Origin: Cellulosimicrobium funkei
Lineage (GTDB): Bacteria; Actinomycetota; Actinomycetes; Actinomycetales; Cellulomonadaceae
Length of the DNA stretch: 64,000 bases
Assembly (NCBI RefSeq): GCF_001019615.1
Contig: NZ_JNBQ01000001.1
Location: 434,001-498,000 of the forward strand
Direction of reading: 5' to 3'
Positions 25,005 through 34,529 of the stretch are shown here, one piece after another. The first letter of the stretch is position 1. Each line of letters opens with the position of its first letter. The notes beneath the pieces are model-generated. The model saw only the letters and a program-made list of their open reading frames with translations, did not search any database and had not been told where the DNA came from. The position numbers and the translations under genes were made by a program.

Positions 25005-25064
25005 CCGAGCCAGAGCCGAGGCCCGCGAGGTAGAGCCGTGGTCGCGCGAGGTAGAGCCGTGGTC
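25005..25064. repeat. 21-bp tandem repeat, family A, copy set 1
   Basis: Two exact units GCGAGGTAGAGCCGTGGTC (25025-25043 and 25046-25064, period 21) preceded by a degenerate unit at 25005-25023. It starts just after the DUF305 stop codon. The same unit recurs at 26234-26315 and 44942-45002. Confidence 0.85.
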
Positions 25065-25093
25065 CGTGCGCCGGTTCTCTTGCCGGGGTGTGC

Positions 25094-25135
25094 GCGACCG
25101 TGGCCCGCCCCGACGTCGGGACGAGCCACGGTCGC
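25094..25135. terminator. Bidirectional hairpin between DUF305 and GH19 genes
   Basis: Perfect 11-bp arms GCGACCGTGGC (25094-25104) and GCCACGGTCGC (25125-25135) enclose a second perfect palindrome CCCGACGTCGGG (25109-25120). It lies between convergent genes. Confidence 0.55.
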
Positions 25136-25154
25136 CTGCCCGCGACAGGCAAGG

Positions 25155-26135
25155 TCAGCAGTAGAGGTTCGCGCCCGTCGTCGTGCCGAGGATCTGCGCG
25201 AAGCGCTGGAACGCGGTGACGCGCGACTGGACCTGTGCCGGGTTGCCGCCGTTGCACTCGATCGAGCCGTTGATCGAGCGGATCGACTCGCCGAAGCCGG
25301 CGCCGGAGACGATCGCCTGGTGCCCGGACATCGAGCCCGCGCCGGACTGCGTGTTCCAGAACCAGAGTCCGGTCTTCCACGCGACCGCCGAGTTCTGCTC
25401 CACGAGGTACGGGTTGTTGAGCAGGTCGATGCCGAGCGCGTCGCCCGCGGCCTTGTAGTTGTAGTTCCAGCTCAGCTGGACCGGACCCTTGCCGTAGTAC
25501 GCGCTCTGGCCCGCCGGGCAGCCGTAGGGCTGCGAGTAGTCGCAGTAGTGCGGGTAGTTCGCGGTGTTGATCTCCTTGATGTAGACGAGGCCGCCGGTCT
25601 CGTGGTTGACGTTCGCGAGGAACGCCGCGGCCTCGCGCTTGGCGACCTCGGTGCCGCCCGTCGTCGCGAAGCCCGGGTAGGCGGACAGCGCGTCGACGAG
25701 GCCCTGGTACGTGTAGAACGCGTTCCGGTTCGGGAACATCTGGTTGAACTGCGCCTCGGAGACGACGAAGCCGCTCGGGTTCCCGGGGTTCCCGGGGTTG
25801 CCCGGGTCGGTCCCGCCGCCGCAGGCGCCCTGGGTGCGCCAGACGCCCCACTCGCCGGTGGTGCCGGGCGTCTCGCCCTGGGTCCACCAGCCGGCCTTCC
25901 AGTTCTGGCCGCCGTGCGAGACGACGGCGCCGCCCAGGTAGACCGTGCCGGAGCTCCACGCGGGGGCGCAGGTCGCGGCGTGCGCCTGCTGCGCCGGGCC
26001 GGCGACGGCCCACGAGAGCGCTCCCACGAGCGTGAGAAGAACGGCGAGGAGCAGGGCGAGGGGTCGGGTGGCGGGCCGCTGGGCGACCGCGGCGGGCGCC
26101 GCGGGTGAGGACGACGCCGGAGCTCGGGTGTGCAT
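25155..26135 (-). CDS. Secreted GH19 chitinase with N-terminal chitin-binding module
   Basis: A 326-residue endochitinase. A long signal peptide (hydrophobic core LALLLAVLLTLVGALSW, cleavage near AHA-AT) is followed by a CBM5/12-type module (WSSGTVYLGGAVV, WKAGWWTQGETPG), a GTDPGNPGNPGNPSG linker and a GH19 catalytic domain of about 205 residues. Catalytic features are NHETGGL (general acid Glu) and the YYGKGPVQLSWNYNY loop. It hydrolyses beta-1,4-GlcNAc linkages with inversion. GAAAGGTG precedes the ATG. Both flanks carry family A repeats. Confidence 0.95.
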   Translation of the reverse strand: MHTRAPASSSPAAPAAVAQRPATRPLALLLAVLLTLVGALSWAVAGPAQQAHAATCAPAWSSGTVYLGGAVVSHGGQNWKAGWWTQGETPGTTGEWGVWRTQGACGGGTDPGNPGNPGNPSGFVVSEAQFNQMFPNRNAFYTYQGLVDALSAYPGFATTGGTEVAKREAAAFLANVNHETGGLVYIKEINTANYPHYCDYSQPYGCPAGQSAYYGKGPVQLSWNYNYKAAGDALGIDLLNNPYLVEQNSAVAWKTGLWFWNTQSGAGSMSGHQAIVSGAGFGESIRSINGSIECNGGNPAQVQSRVTAFQRFAQILGTTTGANLYC

Positions 26136-26233
26136 CGGTGCACCTTTCGTCGGTGGTCGGGTCGGTTCGAGCCTGGCGGCGCCTCGCCGTGGTGGACAAC
26201 CCCCGTACGCAGAACCCCGTACCCGTGGACGGT

Positions 26234-26315
26234 GCGAGGCAGAGCCTCGGTCGCACGAGGTAGAACCCTGGTCACGACCACGGCTCTACCTCGCGTGACC
26301 ACGGTTCTACCTCGG
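26234..26315. repeat. 21-bp repeat, family A, copy set 2 (two direct plus two inverted units)
   Basis: Units at 26234-26252 and 26255-26273 run forward; units at 26276-26294 and 26297-26315 are inverted, all at 21-bp period. The whole forms one long imperfect hairpin with AGGTAGA/TCTACCT as its best-kept core. Confidence 0.85.
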
Positions 26316-26374
26316 CGTGGGGCGTGCGGCGGGGTTGACGTCCGGGCGGGCGGGTGCGAGAGTGTGCGCATCCC

Positions 26375-26386
26375 GGAAACGTTTCC
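26375..26386. promoter_or_regulatory. LacI operator O1 of locus III
   Basis: GGAAACGTTTCC, a perfect palindrome centred on CG, the classical LacI/GalR operator form. It lies 82 bp before the regulator GTG. Confidence 0.75.
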
Positions 26387-26407
26387 AGGGCTGTCGAGGT
26401 CGTCAGC

Positions 26408-26423
26408 CTGGAAACGTTTCCAG
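26408..26423. promoter_or_regulatory. LacI operator O2 of locus III
   Basis: CTGGAAACGTTTCCAG, 16-bp perfect palindrome, 35 bp centre to centre from O1 and sharing its 12-bp core. Two sites in front of the regulator gene indicate autoregulation of the whole operon. Confidence 0.8.
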
Positions 26424-26456
26424 AACGACGGTCCTTCGACGACGAGGTGGACGACA

Positions 26457-27566
26457 GTGACGTCATCACGCGCCACGCTGATCCAGGTGGCACAGCGGGC
26501 CGGGGTCTCCCTGGCCTCGACCTCCCGCGCCCTGCACGGGACGGGCGCGAGCCCGGCGATGGTCGAGCGCGTGCGCGCCGCGGCCACGGAGCTCGGCTAC
26601 AGCCCGGACGCGATCGGGCGGTCGCTGCGCCTGAAGAAGACGTTCCAGGTCGCGTTCGCCGTCGCCGACATCGGCAACCCCGTCTACGTCGAGATGATGA
26701 CGGCGATCCACGAGGTCCTCGCGCCGCACGGCTACCGCGTCGTCGTCATGACGACCGGGGACACGACGTCCTCGACCGTCGAGCTCGTGCGCAGCCTGTC
26801 GCGCGGCTTCGTCGACGCGATGATCCTCAGCCCGCTGCGCACCGACGACGAGCTCGTCGAGGAGATCCGGCAGGCGCCGGTCCCCGTCGTCGTCATCGGC
26901 CGCACCCTCGCCGACCGCGGCATCGACTCCGTCTCCACCGACTCGGCGGGCGGCATCGGCGAGGCCGTGCGTCACCTGCTCGGACTCGGCCGCCGCCGGC
27001 TCGCGTTCCTCAACGGCCCGCTCGACACCACGCCCGGTGAGGCGCGCCAGCGCGGCTTCGACGCCGCGACGCGCGCCGACGACTTCACGGGGGAGCGCGC
27101 CGACGCCGTCGTCGCGGCGGACTTCACCGTCGCGGCGGGCCTCGCGGCCACGCGCGCGCTCCTCGACGGGTCCGACGACGGCGCCCGCCCGGACGCGATC
27201 GTCGCGGCCAACGACCTGCTCGCCATCGGCGCGATCCGGGCCGTGCGCGAGCGCGGGCTGTCGGTCCCCGAGGACGTCGCGGTGACCGGCATGGACGACA
27301 CCGAGATCGGCCGGGTGTTCCAGCCCAGCCTCACGAGCGTCTCGCTCGGCTCGACCGAGCGCGGGCGGATCGCGGCGGAGCTCGTGGTCGACCTCGTGGA
27401 CGGCGACGCGCGGGCCGGGCGCCACACCGCGGTCGGTCCGCGCCTCGTCGTGCGCGAGTCGACCGCTGCGCCGGCCGCGACGCCCCAGGCGTCCGGGCAG
27501 GACCGGGCGAGCGACGCCGTCGTGCACGGGGCAGCCGCCGACGCCGCGGGAGGGGTGACCCGATGA
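26457..27566 (+). CDS. LacI-family regulator of locus III
   Basis: A 369-residue LacI/GalR protein with [23 protein letters not shown] at residues 6-25, [15 protein letters not shown] hinge helix and a sugar-binding sensor domain ([17 protein letters not shown] onwards; [18 protein letters not shown] late). GTG at 26457 is chosen because GAGGTGG lies eight bases upstream and homology starts there; the longer open frame reaches into the repeat. It is the first gene of the operon, its stop overlapping the first permease by four bases, and sits directly behind two matching operators. Confidence 0.95.
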   Translation: MTSSRATLIQVAQRAGVSLASTSRALHGTGASPAMVERVRAAATELGYSPDAIGRSLRLKKTFQVAFAVADIGNPVYVEMMTAIHEVLAPHGYRVVVMTTGDTTSSTVELVRSLSRGFVDAMILSPLRTDDELVEEIRQAPVPVVVIGRTLADRGIDSVSTDSAGGIGEAVRHLLGLGRRRLAFLNGPLDTTPGEARQRGFDAATRADDFTGERADAVVAADFTVAAGLAATRALLDGSDDGARPDAIVAANDLLAIGAIRAVRERGLSVPEDVAVTGMDDTEIGRVFQPSLTSVSLGSTERGRIAAELVVDLVDGDARAGRHTAVGPRLVVRESTAAPAATPQASGQDRASDAVVHGAAADAAGGVTR

Positions 27567-28525
27567 GCGCTCCGACCCTTGCAGGCGACCCGCACGCCGC
27601 GGCCGCCCGCCGACCCGACCGCGGCGCCCCGCGCCGGACGGGAGGCATGGCCCGCGCCAAGCGGCGCGAGGCGATCGCGCTCGTCATGCCGTCGCTCCTG
27701 CCGATCCTCGTGCTGAGCGTCGCGCCGCTCGTCATGGGCGTCGCGCTCGCGTTCACGGACGCGCGGCTCGTGCGCCACCCGGACTACCAGTTCGTGGGCG
27801 TCGACAACTTCGTGCGCCTCGCGGACAACTCGTTCTTCTGGGACTCGTTCCGCATCGGCATGATCTGGGCCGTCTCGGTGACGCTGCTCCAGCTCGTCGC
27901 GGCGATGGGCCTCGCGCTCCTGCTCAACTCCGGGCTCCGGCTCCAGGGGCTGACGCGCGTCCTCGCGCTCATCCCGTGGGCCATGCCGCCGGTCGTCGTG
28001 GCGATCATGTGGCAGATGATCTACTCGCCCAACGCCGGGCCGCTCAACGCGTTCCTCGGCGCCCTGGGACTGCCGGACGACATCAACTGGCTCGCCGACT
28101 TCTCGACCGCGCTGCCCGCCGTGATCGTCGTCGGCGTGTGGGTGGGCATGCCGCAGACCACGGTGACGCTGCTCGCCGGGCTCCAGCAGATCCCGGACGA
28201 GCTGCACGAGGCCGCCGCGATGGACGGCGCGGGCGCGTGGCGCCGCTTCACCGCGGTGACGCTCCCGAGCCTGCGCCCGATCATCACGTCGATCACGTCG
28301 CTGAACTTCATCTGGAACTTCAACTCGTTCTCGCTGGTCTACGTGCTCACCGAGGGCGGACCGGGCGGCCGGACCATGCTGCCGATGCTCTTCACCTACC
28401 TGGAGGCGTTCAAGAACCGCAACATCGGCTACGCCGCCGCGATGGGCGTGGTGCTCGTCGTCGTGGTCGTCCTCCTGCTCGCGATCTACCTGCGGTCGCA
28501 GTTCCGCTCCGAGAAGGAGAGCTGA
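27563..28525 (+). CDS. ABC sugar permease, MalF type (locus III)
   Basis: A 320-residue six-helix permease with a basic cytoplasmic leader. The EAA loop reads [11 protein letters not shown] and the end shows [15 protein letters not shown], as in CUT1 importers. The start overlaps the regulator stop (ATGA), so regulator and importer are co-translated. It pairs with the next permease to import the locus III ligand. Confidence 0.9.
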   Translation: MSAPTLAGDPHAAAARRPDRGAPRRTGGMARAKRREAIALVMPSLLPILVLSVAPLVMGVALAFTDARLVRHPDYQFVGVDNFVRLADNSFFWDSFRIGMIWAVSVTLLQLVAAMGLALLLNSGLRLQGLTRVLALIPWAMPPVVVAIMWQMIYSPNAGPLNAFLGALGLPDDINWLADFSTALPAVIVVGVWVGMPQTTVTLLAGLQQIPDELHEAAAMDGAGAWRRFTAVTLPSLRPIITSITSLNFIWNFNSFSLVYVLTEGGPGGRTMLPMLFTYLEAFKNRNIGYAAAMGVVLVVVVVLLLAIYLRSQFRSEKES

Positions 28526-28528
28526 CCC

Positions 28529-29356
28529 GTGCGCGCACTCGTCCGCCCGGCCCAGTACGTGGCCCTCGCGTTCTACATCCTCTTCCTCGGCTTCCCGCTG
28601 CTGTGGCTCATCTCGGCGTCGCTCAAGTCGTCGGGCGAGCTCAACTCGCTGACCGTGAGCCTGATCCCGCAGGACTTCCACTGGGAGAACTACTCGCAGG
28701 CGCTCTCGCGGCAGGGCCTCGTGCGCTCGGCGTGGAACAGCGCGATCGTCGCGGTCGTCTCGACGGCGCTCGTCGTCGTCATCGCGCTGCCCGCGTCGTA
28801 CGTGCTCGCGCGCCTGCGCGGCAAGATCCGCGCGGCGGGCGTCGGCTGGATCCTCGTGAGCCAGGTGTTCCCGGTGATCCTCATCATCCTGCCGCTGTTC
28901 CTCATCCTGCGGACCATCGGCCTCACGGACTCGCTCGTCGGGCTCACGCTCGTCCACACCACGTACACCCTGCCGTTCGCGCTGTGGATGATGCAGGGCT
29001 ACGTGTCCGCGATCCCCGTGGACCTCGAGGAGGCGGGCTCGATGGACGGCGCGAGCCGGTTCACCGTGCTCCGCACGATCGTCTTCCCGCTGCTCATGCC
29101 GGGCATCGTCGCGACGGCGATGTTCAGCTTCGTCTCCTCGTGGAACGAGTTCTTCTTCGCGCTCGTCCTGCTCCAGTCGCCCGAGAACTACACGCTGCCC
29201 ATCACGCTGAAGATGTTCATCGGCGGCGAGGGCAAGGTGGCGCTCGGCCCCCTCGCCGCGGGCTCCGTGCTCGCGGCCATCCCCAGCATCGTCTTCTTCT
29301 CGATCATGCAGAAGAAGCTCACCGGCGGTCTGCTGTCCGGCGCCGTGAAGGGGTGA
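28529..29356 (+). CDS. ABC sugar permease, MalG type (locus III)
   Basis: A 275-residue permease, GTG start three bases after the previous stop. The EAA loop [12 protein letters not shown] and the [11 protein letters not shown] segment mark it as the second CUT1 subunit. No ATPase gene is present in the operon, so a shared ATPase elsewhere is expected. Confidence 0.9.
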   Translation: MRALVRPAQYVALAFYILFLGFPLLWLISASLKSSGELNSLTVSLIPQDFHWENYSQALSRQGLVRSAWNSAIVAVVSTALVVVIALPASYVLARLRGKIRAAGVGWILVSQVFPVILIILPLFLILRTIGLTDSLVGLTLVHTTYTLPFALWMMQGYVSAIPVDLEEAGSMDGASRFTVLRTIVFPLLMPGIVATAMFSFVSSWNEFFFALVLLQSPENYTLPITLKMFIGGEGKVALGPLAAGSVLAAIPSIVFFSIMQKKLTGGLLSGAVKG

Positions 29357-29403
29357 CCCCCCATGTACCCCCCCTGCAACACCCCCACCCGAAAGGTAGA
29401 ACC

Positions 29404-30690
29404 ATGAAGACTCGTGGTGCGTCCATCGCCGCATGCCTCACGATCACGACCCTGCTCGTCGCCTCCTGCTCGAGCGGGGGCGGCAGCGAGGACGGCGCCG
29501 ACGGCGGCCCGGTCACGCTGAAGTTCCAGTCGCTGTCCGACCAGCCGGCCGCCATCGAGGCGACCGAGAAGATCGTCGCGGACTGGAACGAGGCCAACCC
29601 CGACGTCCAGGTCGAGATCGTGCCCGCGGGCTGGGACGGGATCTACGACAAGCTCATCACGCAGTTCAACGGCGGCGCCGCGCCGGACATCATCCACTAC
29701 GAGGCCGCGAGCATCGTGCCCTTCGCCGTGGACGGCTACCTGGCCGACCTGTCCGAGTACATGTCGGACGAGAAGCGGGCCGACATCCCCGAGGGCATCC
29801 TCGACTCCGTGACGGTCGACGACCAGGTCATCGCGTACCCGACCGAGCTCCAGTCCTACATGGTGTTCGCCAACAAGACGATGCTCGAGGCCGCCGGCGT
29901 CGAGGTCCCCACGGGCGACACGATGACGTGGGACGAGCTGCGCGAGATCGCGAAGGCCACCACGAAGGACGGCGCGTACGGTCTCGGGTGGGGGCTCGCG
30001 AGCCCGACGGCCGCGTTCATGGCCATGGCGCCCGGCTTCGGCGGCCAGTACTTCGAGGGCACCGGCGCCGACGCGAGCATCACCATCGGCGAGGGCGAGA
30101 TGGCGCTGCCGGAGCTCGTCGACGAGATGGCGCACACCGACAACACCGTGCTGCCGGTGACGCTCACGCAGTCCGGCTCGGAGACGCTCGCGTCGTTCTA
30201 CGCGGGCCAGGTCGCCATGACGATCCAGGGCTCGTTCCAGGCCGCGAACATCGCCAACGACGCGCCCGAGGGCTTCGACTGGGTCGTGCTGCCCCCGCTC
30301 GAGGGTCCCGACGGCGCCGAGCAGGCCGCCAACCCGCAGACGCTCTCGGTGAACATCGACTCCGAGCACGTCGAGGAGTCCGCGGAGTTCATCGAGTTCT
30401 TCACCGACACGGAGAACCTCGCCGCGCTCAACGAGGCGGACGCGCTCATCCCGGCCACGACGTCGGCCCAGGAGGCCATGGCGTCCTCGCTCGGTGACGA
30501 GAACGGCTGGTCGACGATCCTCTCGTCCGGCCAGTACCTCACGTCGGCCCCGTACCTGTTCGTCGACGCGTACGCGCAGTGGAAGGACACGGTCGCGACG
30601 CCCGCGTACCAGAAGTTCCTCGCCCAGGAGATCGACGCCGACCAGCTCGCGACCGAGCTCGAGGCCGGCTGGGACGAGATCACCAAGTAG
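29404..30690 (+). CDS. ABC sugar-binding lipoprotein (locus III)
   Basis: A 428-residue family 1 solute-binding lipoprotein. The lipobox is LLVASC with the acylated Cys near residue 22, followed by a Gly/Ser/Asp linker and [42 protein letters not shown] stretch in the middle and [15 protein letters not shown] are typical. GAAAGG lies six bases before the ATG. The protein decides what the importer takes up, so its ligand is the key to the whole operon. A hairpin follows its stop. Confidence 0.9.
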   Translation: MKTRGASIAACLTITTLLVASCSSGGGSEDGADGGPVTLKFQSLSDQPAAIEATEKIVADWNEANPDVQVEIVPAGWDGIYDKLITQFNGGAAPDIIHYEAASIVPFAVDGYLADLSEYMSDEKRADIPEGILDSVTVDDQVIAYPTELQSYMVFANKTMLEAAGVEVPTGDTMTWDELREIAKATTKDGAYGLGWGLASPTAAFMAMAPGFGGQYFEGTGADASITIGEGEMALPELVDEMAHTDNTVLPVTLTQSGSETLASFYAGQVAMTIQGSFQAANIANDAPEGFDWVVLPPLEGPDGAEQAANPQTLSVNIDSEHVEESAEFIEFFTDTENLAALNEADALIPATTSAQEAMASSLGDENGWSTILSSGQYLTSAPYLFVDAYAQWKDTVATPAYQKFLAQEIDADQLATELEAGWDEITK

Positions 30691-30700
30691 CAGGACAGGC

Positions 30701-30731
30701 GGCGGGGCGGTCGACGGACGACTGCCCCGCC
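30701..30731 (+). terminator. Intercistronic hairpin after the binding-protein gene
   Basis: A 13-bp stem (arms 30701-30713 and 30719-30731, one G-U pair) with a five-base loop, ten bases after the stop. No T-tract. Such hairpins commonly keep binding-protein mRNA more abundant than the distal genes. Confidence 0.6.
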
Positions 30732-30800
30732 GGGAACCGCGGCCCTCACGGGTCGCACCGGGCGCGACCGGCGCCGAGAGAGATCGACAGGGAGTGGACC

Positions 30801-32021
30801 GTGACCTGGCTGGACGACCGAGCGGTGGCAGTGATCACCGGAGCGGCGGTGGGGGACGCGCTGGGGGGCGCCACCGAGGGCTGGACCCCCGAGCAGATCG
30901 AGGAGCGCCACGGGGGGCGCGTGACGGGGATCGTGGAGCCCTGGTACCCGAACTGGCAGGACGCGCGTCCGATCGCGCCCTACCACAAGGGTGACGGGCA
31001 CATCACGGACGACACCCTCATGACGCGCGCGCTCGTGGAGGTGTACGCGAAGCGCCGCGAGCACCTCGACGCGTACGCGATGGCCGAGGACCTCGTGCCC
31101 CTCATGATCGGCGAGCCGCGCTGGATCCCCGAGCTCGAGTCCACGGCCCTGCTGCTCCAGCGCGTGTTCCTCGCGGAGAAGTGGATCGTCGCGCGCCTGC
31201 ACTACGGGCACGTCGACCCGCGCGAGGCCGGGGTCGGGAACGTCGTCAACTGCGGCGCCGCGATGTACGTCGCGCCCGTCGGCCTCGCGAACGCGGGCGA
31301 CGCGCGCGGCGCGTACGCCGAGGCGATCGACCTCACCGGCGCGCACCAGTCGAGCTACGGCCGCGAGGCCGCGGGAGTGTTCGCGGCCATGGTCGCCGCG
31401 TCCGTCGCGCCGGGGGCGACGGTCGACGACGTCGTGCACGCCGCGCTCGACGTCGCGCACGACGGCACGGCCGCCGCGCTCCAGGCCGTCGTCGAGGCGT
31501 TCGACGGCTGGACGACGGCGCCCACGACGGACGAGGAGGAGCGCGCCCTCGCGCGGCTCGTCCGCGACACGGTCGCGCCGTTCGACTCCGTCGGGCCCGC
31601 GTACCGGCAGATGTCGATGGACGCGCGCCGCCCGTCGCGCACCAAGTCCATCGAGGAGCTTCCCGCGGCGCTCGGCTTCGTGCTCGGGCACCGCGGCGAC
31701 TTCCGCGGCGCGGTGCTCGGCGCCGTGAACTACGGACGCGACGCGGACTCGATCGCCGTCATGGCCGGCGCGGTCTGCGCGGGCCTGGGCGGGACGGCCG
31801 TCGTGCCGGACGAGTGGCTCGACGCGATCGAGGAGGCGAGCCGGATGGACATCCGGGAGACCGGCCGGCTCATGGCGTCCGCGGCGGCGGACATCCTCCG
31901 CGCCGACCGCGAGCGCGCCACGTCGCGCCTGCGCGCGCTCGCCGAGCTCGGCGGCGCGTCCGTGGACGGGAGCGGCCTCGGGGTGCCCGACGGCGCCGCG
32001 CGGGCGGGTGACCCGGCGTGA
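30801..32021 (+). CDS. ADP-ribosylglycohydrolase (DraG) family protein 1
   Basis: A 406-residue all-helical DraG/ARH-fold protein. GAAVGDALGGATEGW and the metal motif ITDDTL (residues 68-73) are at the N-terminus; the second metal motif near residue 310 reads NYGRDADSIAVMAGAV, where classical members have GGDxD. Two magnesium ions normally activate water for cleavage of an N- or O-linked ribose. The GTG at 30801 has GGGAG seven bases upstream. In a sugar-import operon a small imported glycoside is a more natural substrate than ADP-ribosylated protein. Stop overlaps the next start (GTGA). Confidence 0.85.
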   Translation: MTWLDDRAVAVITGAAVGDALGGATEGWTPEQIEERHGGRVTGIVEPWYPNWQDARPIAPYHKGDGHITDDTLMTRALVEVYAKRREHLDAYAMAEDLVPLMIGEPRWIPELESTALLLQRVFLAEKWIVARLHYGHVDPREAGVGNVVNCGAAMYVAPVGLANAGDARGAYAEAIDLTGAHQSSYGREAAGVFAAMVAASVAPGATVDDVVHAALDVAHDGTAAALQAVVEAFDGWTTAPTTDEEERALARLVRDTVAPFDSVGPAYRQMSMDARRPSRTKSIEELPAALGFVLGHRGDFRGAVLGAVNYGRDADSIAVMAGAVCAGLGGTAVVPDEWLDAIEEASRMDIRETGRLMASAAADILRADRERATSRLRALAELGGASVDGSGLGVPDGAARAGDPA

Positions 32022-33499
32022 GGCTCACGTGGGCCCAGCCCGAGGACCTGCTCGCGCACGAGCTCGTCCAGGCGGCGGCGGAGGACAAGGACGCCGCGGT
32101 GCTCGCGGACGTCCGCGACCGCTGGGTCGCCGCGGGCGGAGACCCCGTCCCCGCGGTGAGCGGAGCCGGTCCCGTCCCCGCGACCCCGGCGCTGCGCGCG
32201 CTCGCGCGCGACCTGCTCGTCGAGCTCGACGCGCTCGCCGCGGCGCCCGCGCCGCACGAGCCCGACGACTGGGACGCGATCCTCGCCACGCTCCCCGCGG
32301 CGCCCGGCCTGCCGACCCGCCCGGGTGCCGTCGGCTCCTCCGCCGGCACGGGAACCAGCACCGCCACCGACGCCGCGTACGCCGACCGCGTGCTCGGCGC
32401 GTGGACCGGCCGCGCGGCGGGCTGCCTGCTCGGCAAGCCGGTCGAGAAGATCCCGCGAGCCGGGATCGAGGAGATCCTGCGCGCGACGGGCCGGTGGCCC
32501 CTCGACCGCTGGTTCACCGCCGTCGGGCTGCCCGACGACGTCGCCGCGCGCTGGCCGTGGAACCGACGCAGCGCCCCGACGTCGCTCGAGGAGAACATCG
32601 ACGGGATGCCCGAGGACGACGACCTCAACTACCCGATCCTCGCGCTCGCCCTGCTGGAGCGGCACGGGCGCGGCTTCACGACGGACGACGTCGCGCAGCT
32701 CTGGCTCGACGCGCTGCCCGCGGGCCGCGTGTTCACGGCCGAGCGCGCCGCGTACCGCAACATCCTCGACGCGCGGCCGGTGCCGGAGACGGCGACGCAC
32801 CACAACCCGTTCCGGGAGTGGATCGGCGCGCTCATCCGCACGGACGTGCTGGGCTGGGTCTCGCCCGGCGACGTGCGCGAGGCCGCGCGCCTCGCGTGGA
32901 CGGACGCGCGCCTGAGCCACACGCGCAACGGCGTGTACGGCGCGATGTGGGCCGCCGCGCTCGCGTCGGCGGCGATGGTCTGCGAGACGGTGGACGAGGT
33001 GCTCGACGCCGCGGACGCCGTCGTGCCGCCGGGCAGCCGCCTCGCCTCCGCGATCCGGCTCGGCCGCGAGGCGGGCCGCGACGGCGACGCGTCCGAGGCG
33101 GGCGTGCGCGCCGGGCTCGACGCGATCCACGCCGTGTACGGCGACCTGCACTGGGTGCACGTGCTCAACAACGCCGCGGTGATCGCCTACGCGCTCACCG
33201 CGGGGCGCGGCGCGGACGGCCGCGGTGACTTCGGCGCGAGCGTCGCGATCGCCGTCACCGCGGGCTGGGACACCGACTCGGCGGGCGCGACGGTCGGCGG
33301 CGTGGTGGGTGCGCTGCGGGGCGTCGACGGGATCGGCCAGCGGTGGACGCGCCCGCTCGACGGCCACATCGCGACCTCGCTGCCTGGCGGCGAGCAGAGG
33401 ATCGTGGACCTCGCGGCGCGGACGGTCGCGCTCGCGGCGACGCCGGTCGTGGTGGCCGGGGGAGCCGTGCAGGATCCCACGGAGGAGGCACGGGCATGA
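32018..33499 (+). CDS. ADP-ribosylglycohydrolase family protein 2, divergent metal motif
   Basis: A 493-residue relative of the preceding protein with a roughly 120-residue N-terminal extension ending in a Ser/Thr/Gly linker. The fold signature GAWTGRAAGCLLGKPVEKI is followed by EDDDLNYP near residue 200 in place of TDDT, and by GWDTDSAGATVGGVVGA near 416 for the second metal site. This belongs to the longer PF03747 branch, which has no assigned reaction known to me. Both neighbours overlap by four bases. Tandem placement suggests that the two proteins act on related substrates or successive bonds. Confidence 0.85.
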   Translation: MRLTWAQPEDLLAHELVQAAAEDKDAAVLADVRDRWVAAGGDPVPAVSGAGPVPATPALRALARDLLVELDALAAAPAPHEPDDWDAILATLPAAPGLPTRPGAVGSSAGTGTSTATDAAYADRVLGAWTGRAAGCLLGKPVEKIPRAGIEEILRATGRWPLDRWFTAVGLPDDVAARWPWNRRSAPTSLEENIDGMPEDDDLNYPILALALLERHGRGFTTDDVAQLWLDALPAGRVFTAERAAYRNILDARPVPETATHHNPFREWIGALIRTDVLGWVSPGDVREAARLAWTDARLSHTRNGVYGAMWAAALASAAMVCETVDEVLDAADAVVPPGSRLASAIRLGREAGRDGDASEAGVRAGLDAIHAVYGDLHWVHVLNNAAVIAYALTAGRGADGRGDFGASVAIAVTAGWDTDSAGATVGGVVGALRGVDGIGQRWTRPLDGHIATSLPGGEQRIVDLAARTVALAATPVVVAGGAVQDPTEEARA

Positions 33500-34476
33500 G
33501 CACGACGGCGGGCGGGGAGCAGGGCGCCACGGTCCCGGGCGGGTCGGGGCGGGTCGTGGTGGTCGGGTCGGCGAACGTCGACCTCGTCGTCGACGTGCCG
33601 CGCCACCCCGGCGGCGGCGAGACCATCCTCGGCGGCGACCTGCGCCGCAACCCCGGCGGCAAGGGCGCGAACCAGGCCGTCGGCGCGGCCCGCGCGGGCG
33701 GCGCCGACACGACGTTCGTCGGCGCGCTGGGCCACGACGACGCCGCGGACCTGCTGCTCGCGTCGCTCGACCGCGGTGGGGTGCGGACCGACCTCGTCGA
33801 GCGCGTGGACGCCGCGACGGGCACCGCGCTCATCACCGTCTCGCCCGACGGCGAGAACGCGATCGTCGTCGCGCCCGGCGCGAACTCGCACGTGACGGTC
33901 GGCGCGGCGCAGGCCGAACGGATCGCGGAGGCGGACGTCGTGCTCGCGCAGCTCGAGATCCCGCTCGACGTCGTGCGCGCCGCCGCCGCGGCGCGCCGCC
34001 CGGGCGCGCTGCTGGTCCTCAACGCGGCGCCGTCGCGCGACCTGCCCGACGACGTCTGGGCCGCGCTCGACGTGCTCGTCGTCAACGAGCACGAGGCGGC
34101 GGACCTGGCAGGCGCCGGCGGCGACGCCGACCCGAGCACGCTCGCGGGGCTGCTGCTGGAGCGCGTGCCGGCCGTCGTCGTGACGCTCGGGGGAGAGGGC
34201 AGCCTCGTGGCGGAGTGCCGCCCGGGCGCGCCCCTGCTCACGACCGTCCCGGCGATCGCCGTCGAGGCCGTGGACACGACCGGTGCGGGAGACACCTTCT
34301 GCGGCGTCCTCGCCGCGGCGCTCGCGCGCGGCGCCGACCTTCCTGACGCCGCCCGGCTGGCCGCCGCCGCGGGCGCGCTCGCGGTGACCCGGGCGGGGGC
34401 GCAGGACGCCGTGCCCGACGCAGCGGACGTCGTCGCGCTCGCCGAGCGTGCCGCGAATCCCGCCCGACCGACCTGA
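33496..34476 (+). CDS. Ribokinase-type PfkB carbohydrate kinase
   Basis: A 326-residue PfkB-family kinase, cytoplasmic. GSANVDLVVDV opens the fold, NPGGKGANQAVGAA (residues 52-65) is the first PfkB signature and the second reads DTTGAGDTFCG with catalytic base near D266. The pattern is closest to ribokinase. It is expected to phosphorylate the sugar released by the two glycohydrolases encoded just upstream; ATGA overlap with the second of them supports that link. Ribose is the first guess, but other pentoses or nucleosides are used by close relatives. Confidence 0.85.
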   Translation: MSTTAGGEQGATVPGGSGRVVVVGSANVDLVVDVPRHPGGGETILGGDLRRNPGGKGANQAVGAARAGGADTTFVGALGHDDAADLLLASLDRGGVRTDLVERVDAATGTALITVSPDGENAIVVAPGANSHVTVGAAQAERIAEADVVLAQLEIPLDVVRAAAAARRPGALLVLNAAPSRDLPDDVWAALDVLVVNEHEAADLAGAGGDADPSTLAGLLLERVPAVVVTLGGEGSLVAECRPGAPLLTTVPAIAVEAVDTTGAGDTFCGVLAAALARGADLPDAARLAAAAGALAVTRAGAQDAVPDAADVVALAERAANPARPT

Positions 34477-34529
34477 GCCACTTCGCAGCACGTCCGACCG
34501 CGGGCCCGCCCCGCCGAGGGAAAGGCACC

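Larger units (their letters stand above)
26136..26456. promoter_or_regulatory. Gene-free region between GH19 chitinase and locus III regulator
   Basis: This 321-bp divergent region holds, left to right, the chitinase ribosome-binding site, a short direct repeat of CCCCGTAC, the 82-bp four-unit family A repeat, and the twin palindromic LacI operators. The LacI ribosome-binding site (GAGGTGG) closes it. No small gene is supported. Confidence 0.6.

Noticed and set aside
22346-25129. 927-codon version of the LVIVD protein
   Set aside because: The extra N-terminal part is antisense to the DUF305 gene; the signal peptide and an AAGGAGG site fix the start at 24166.
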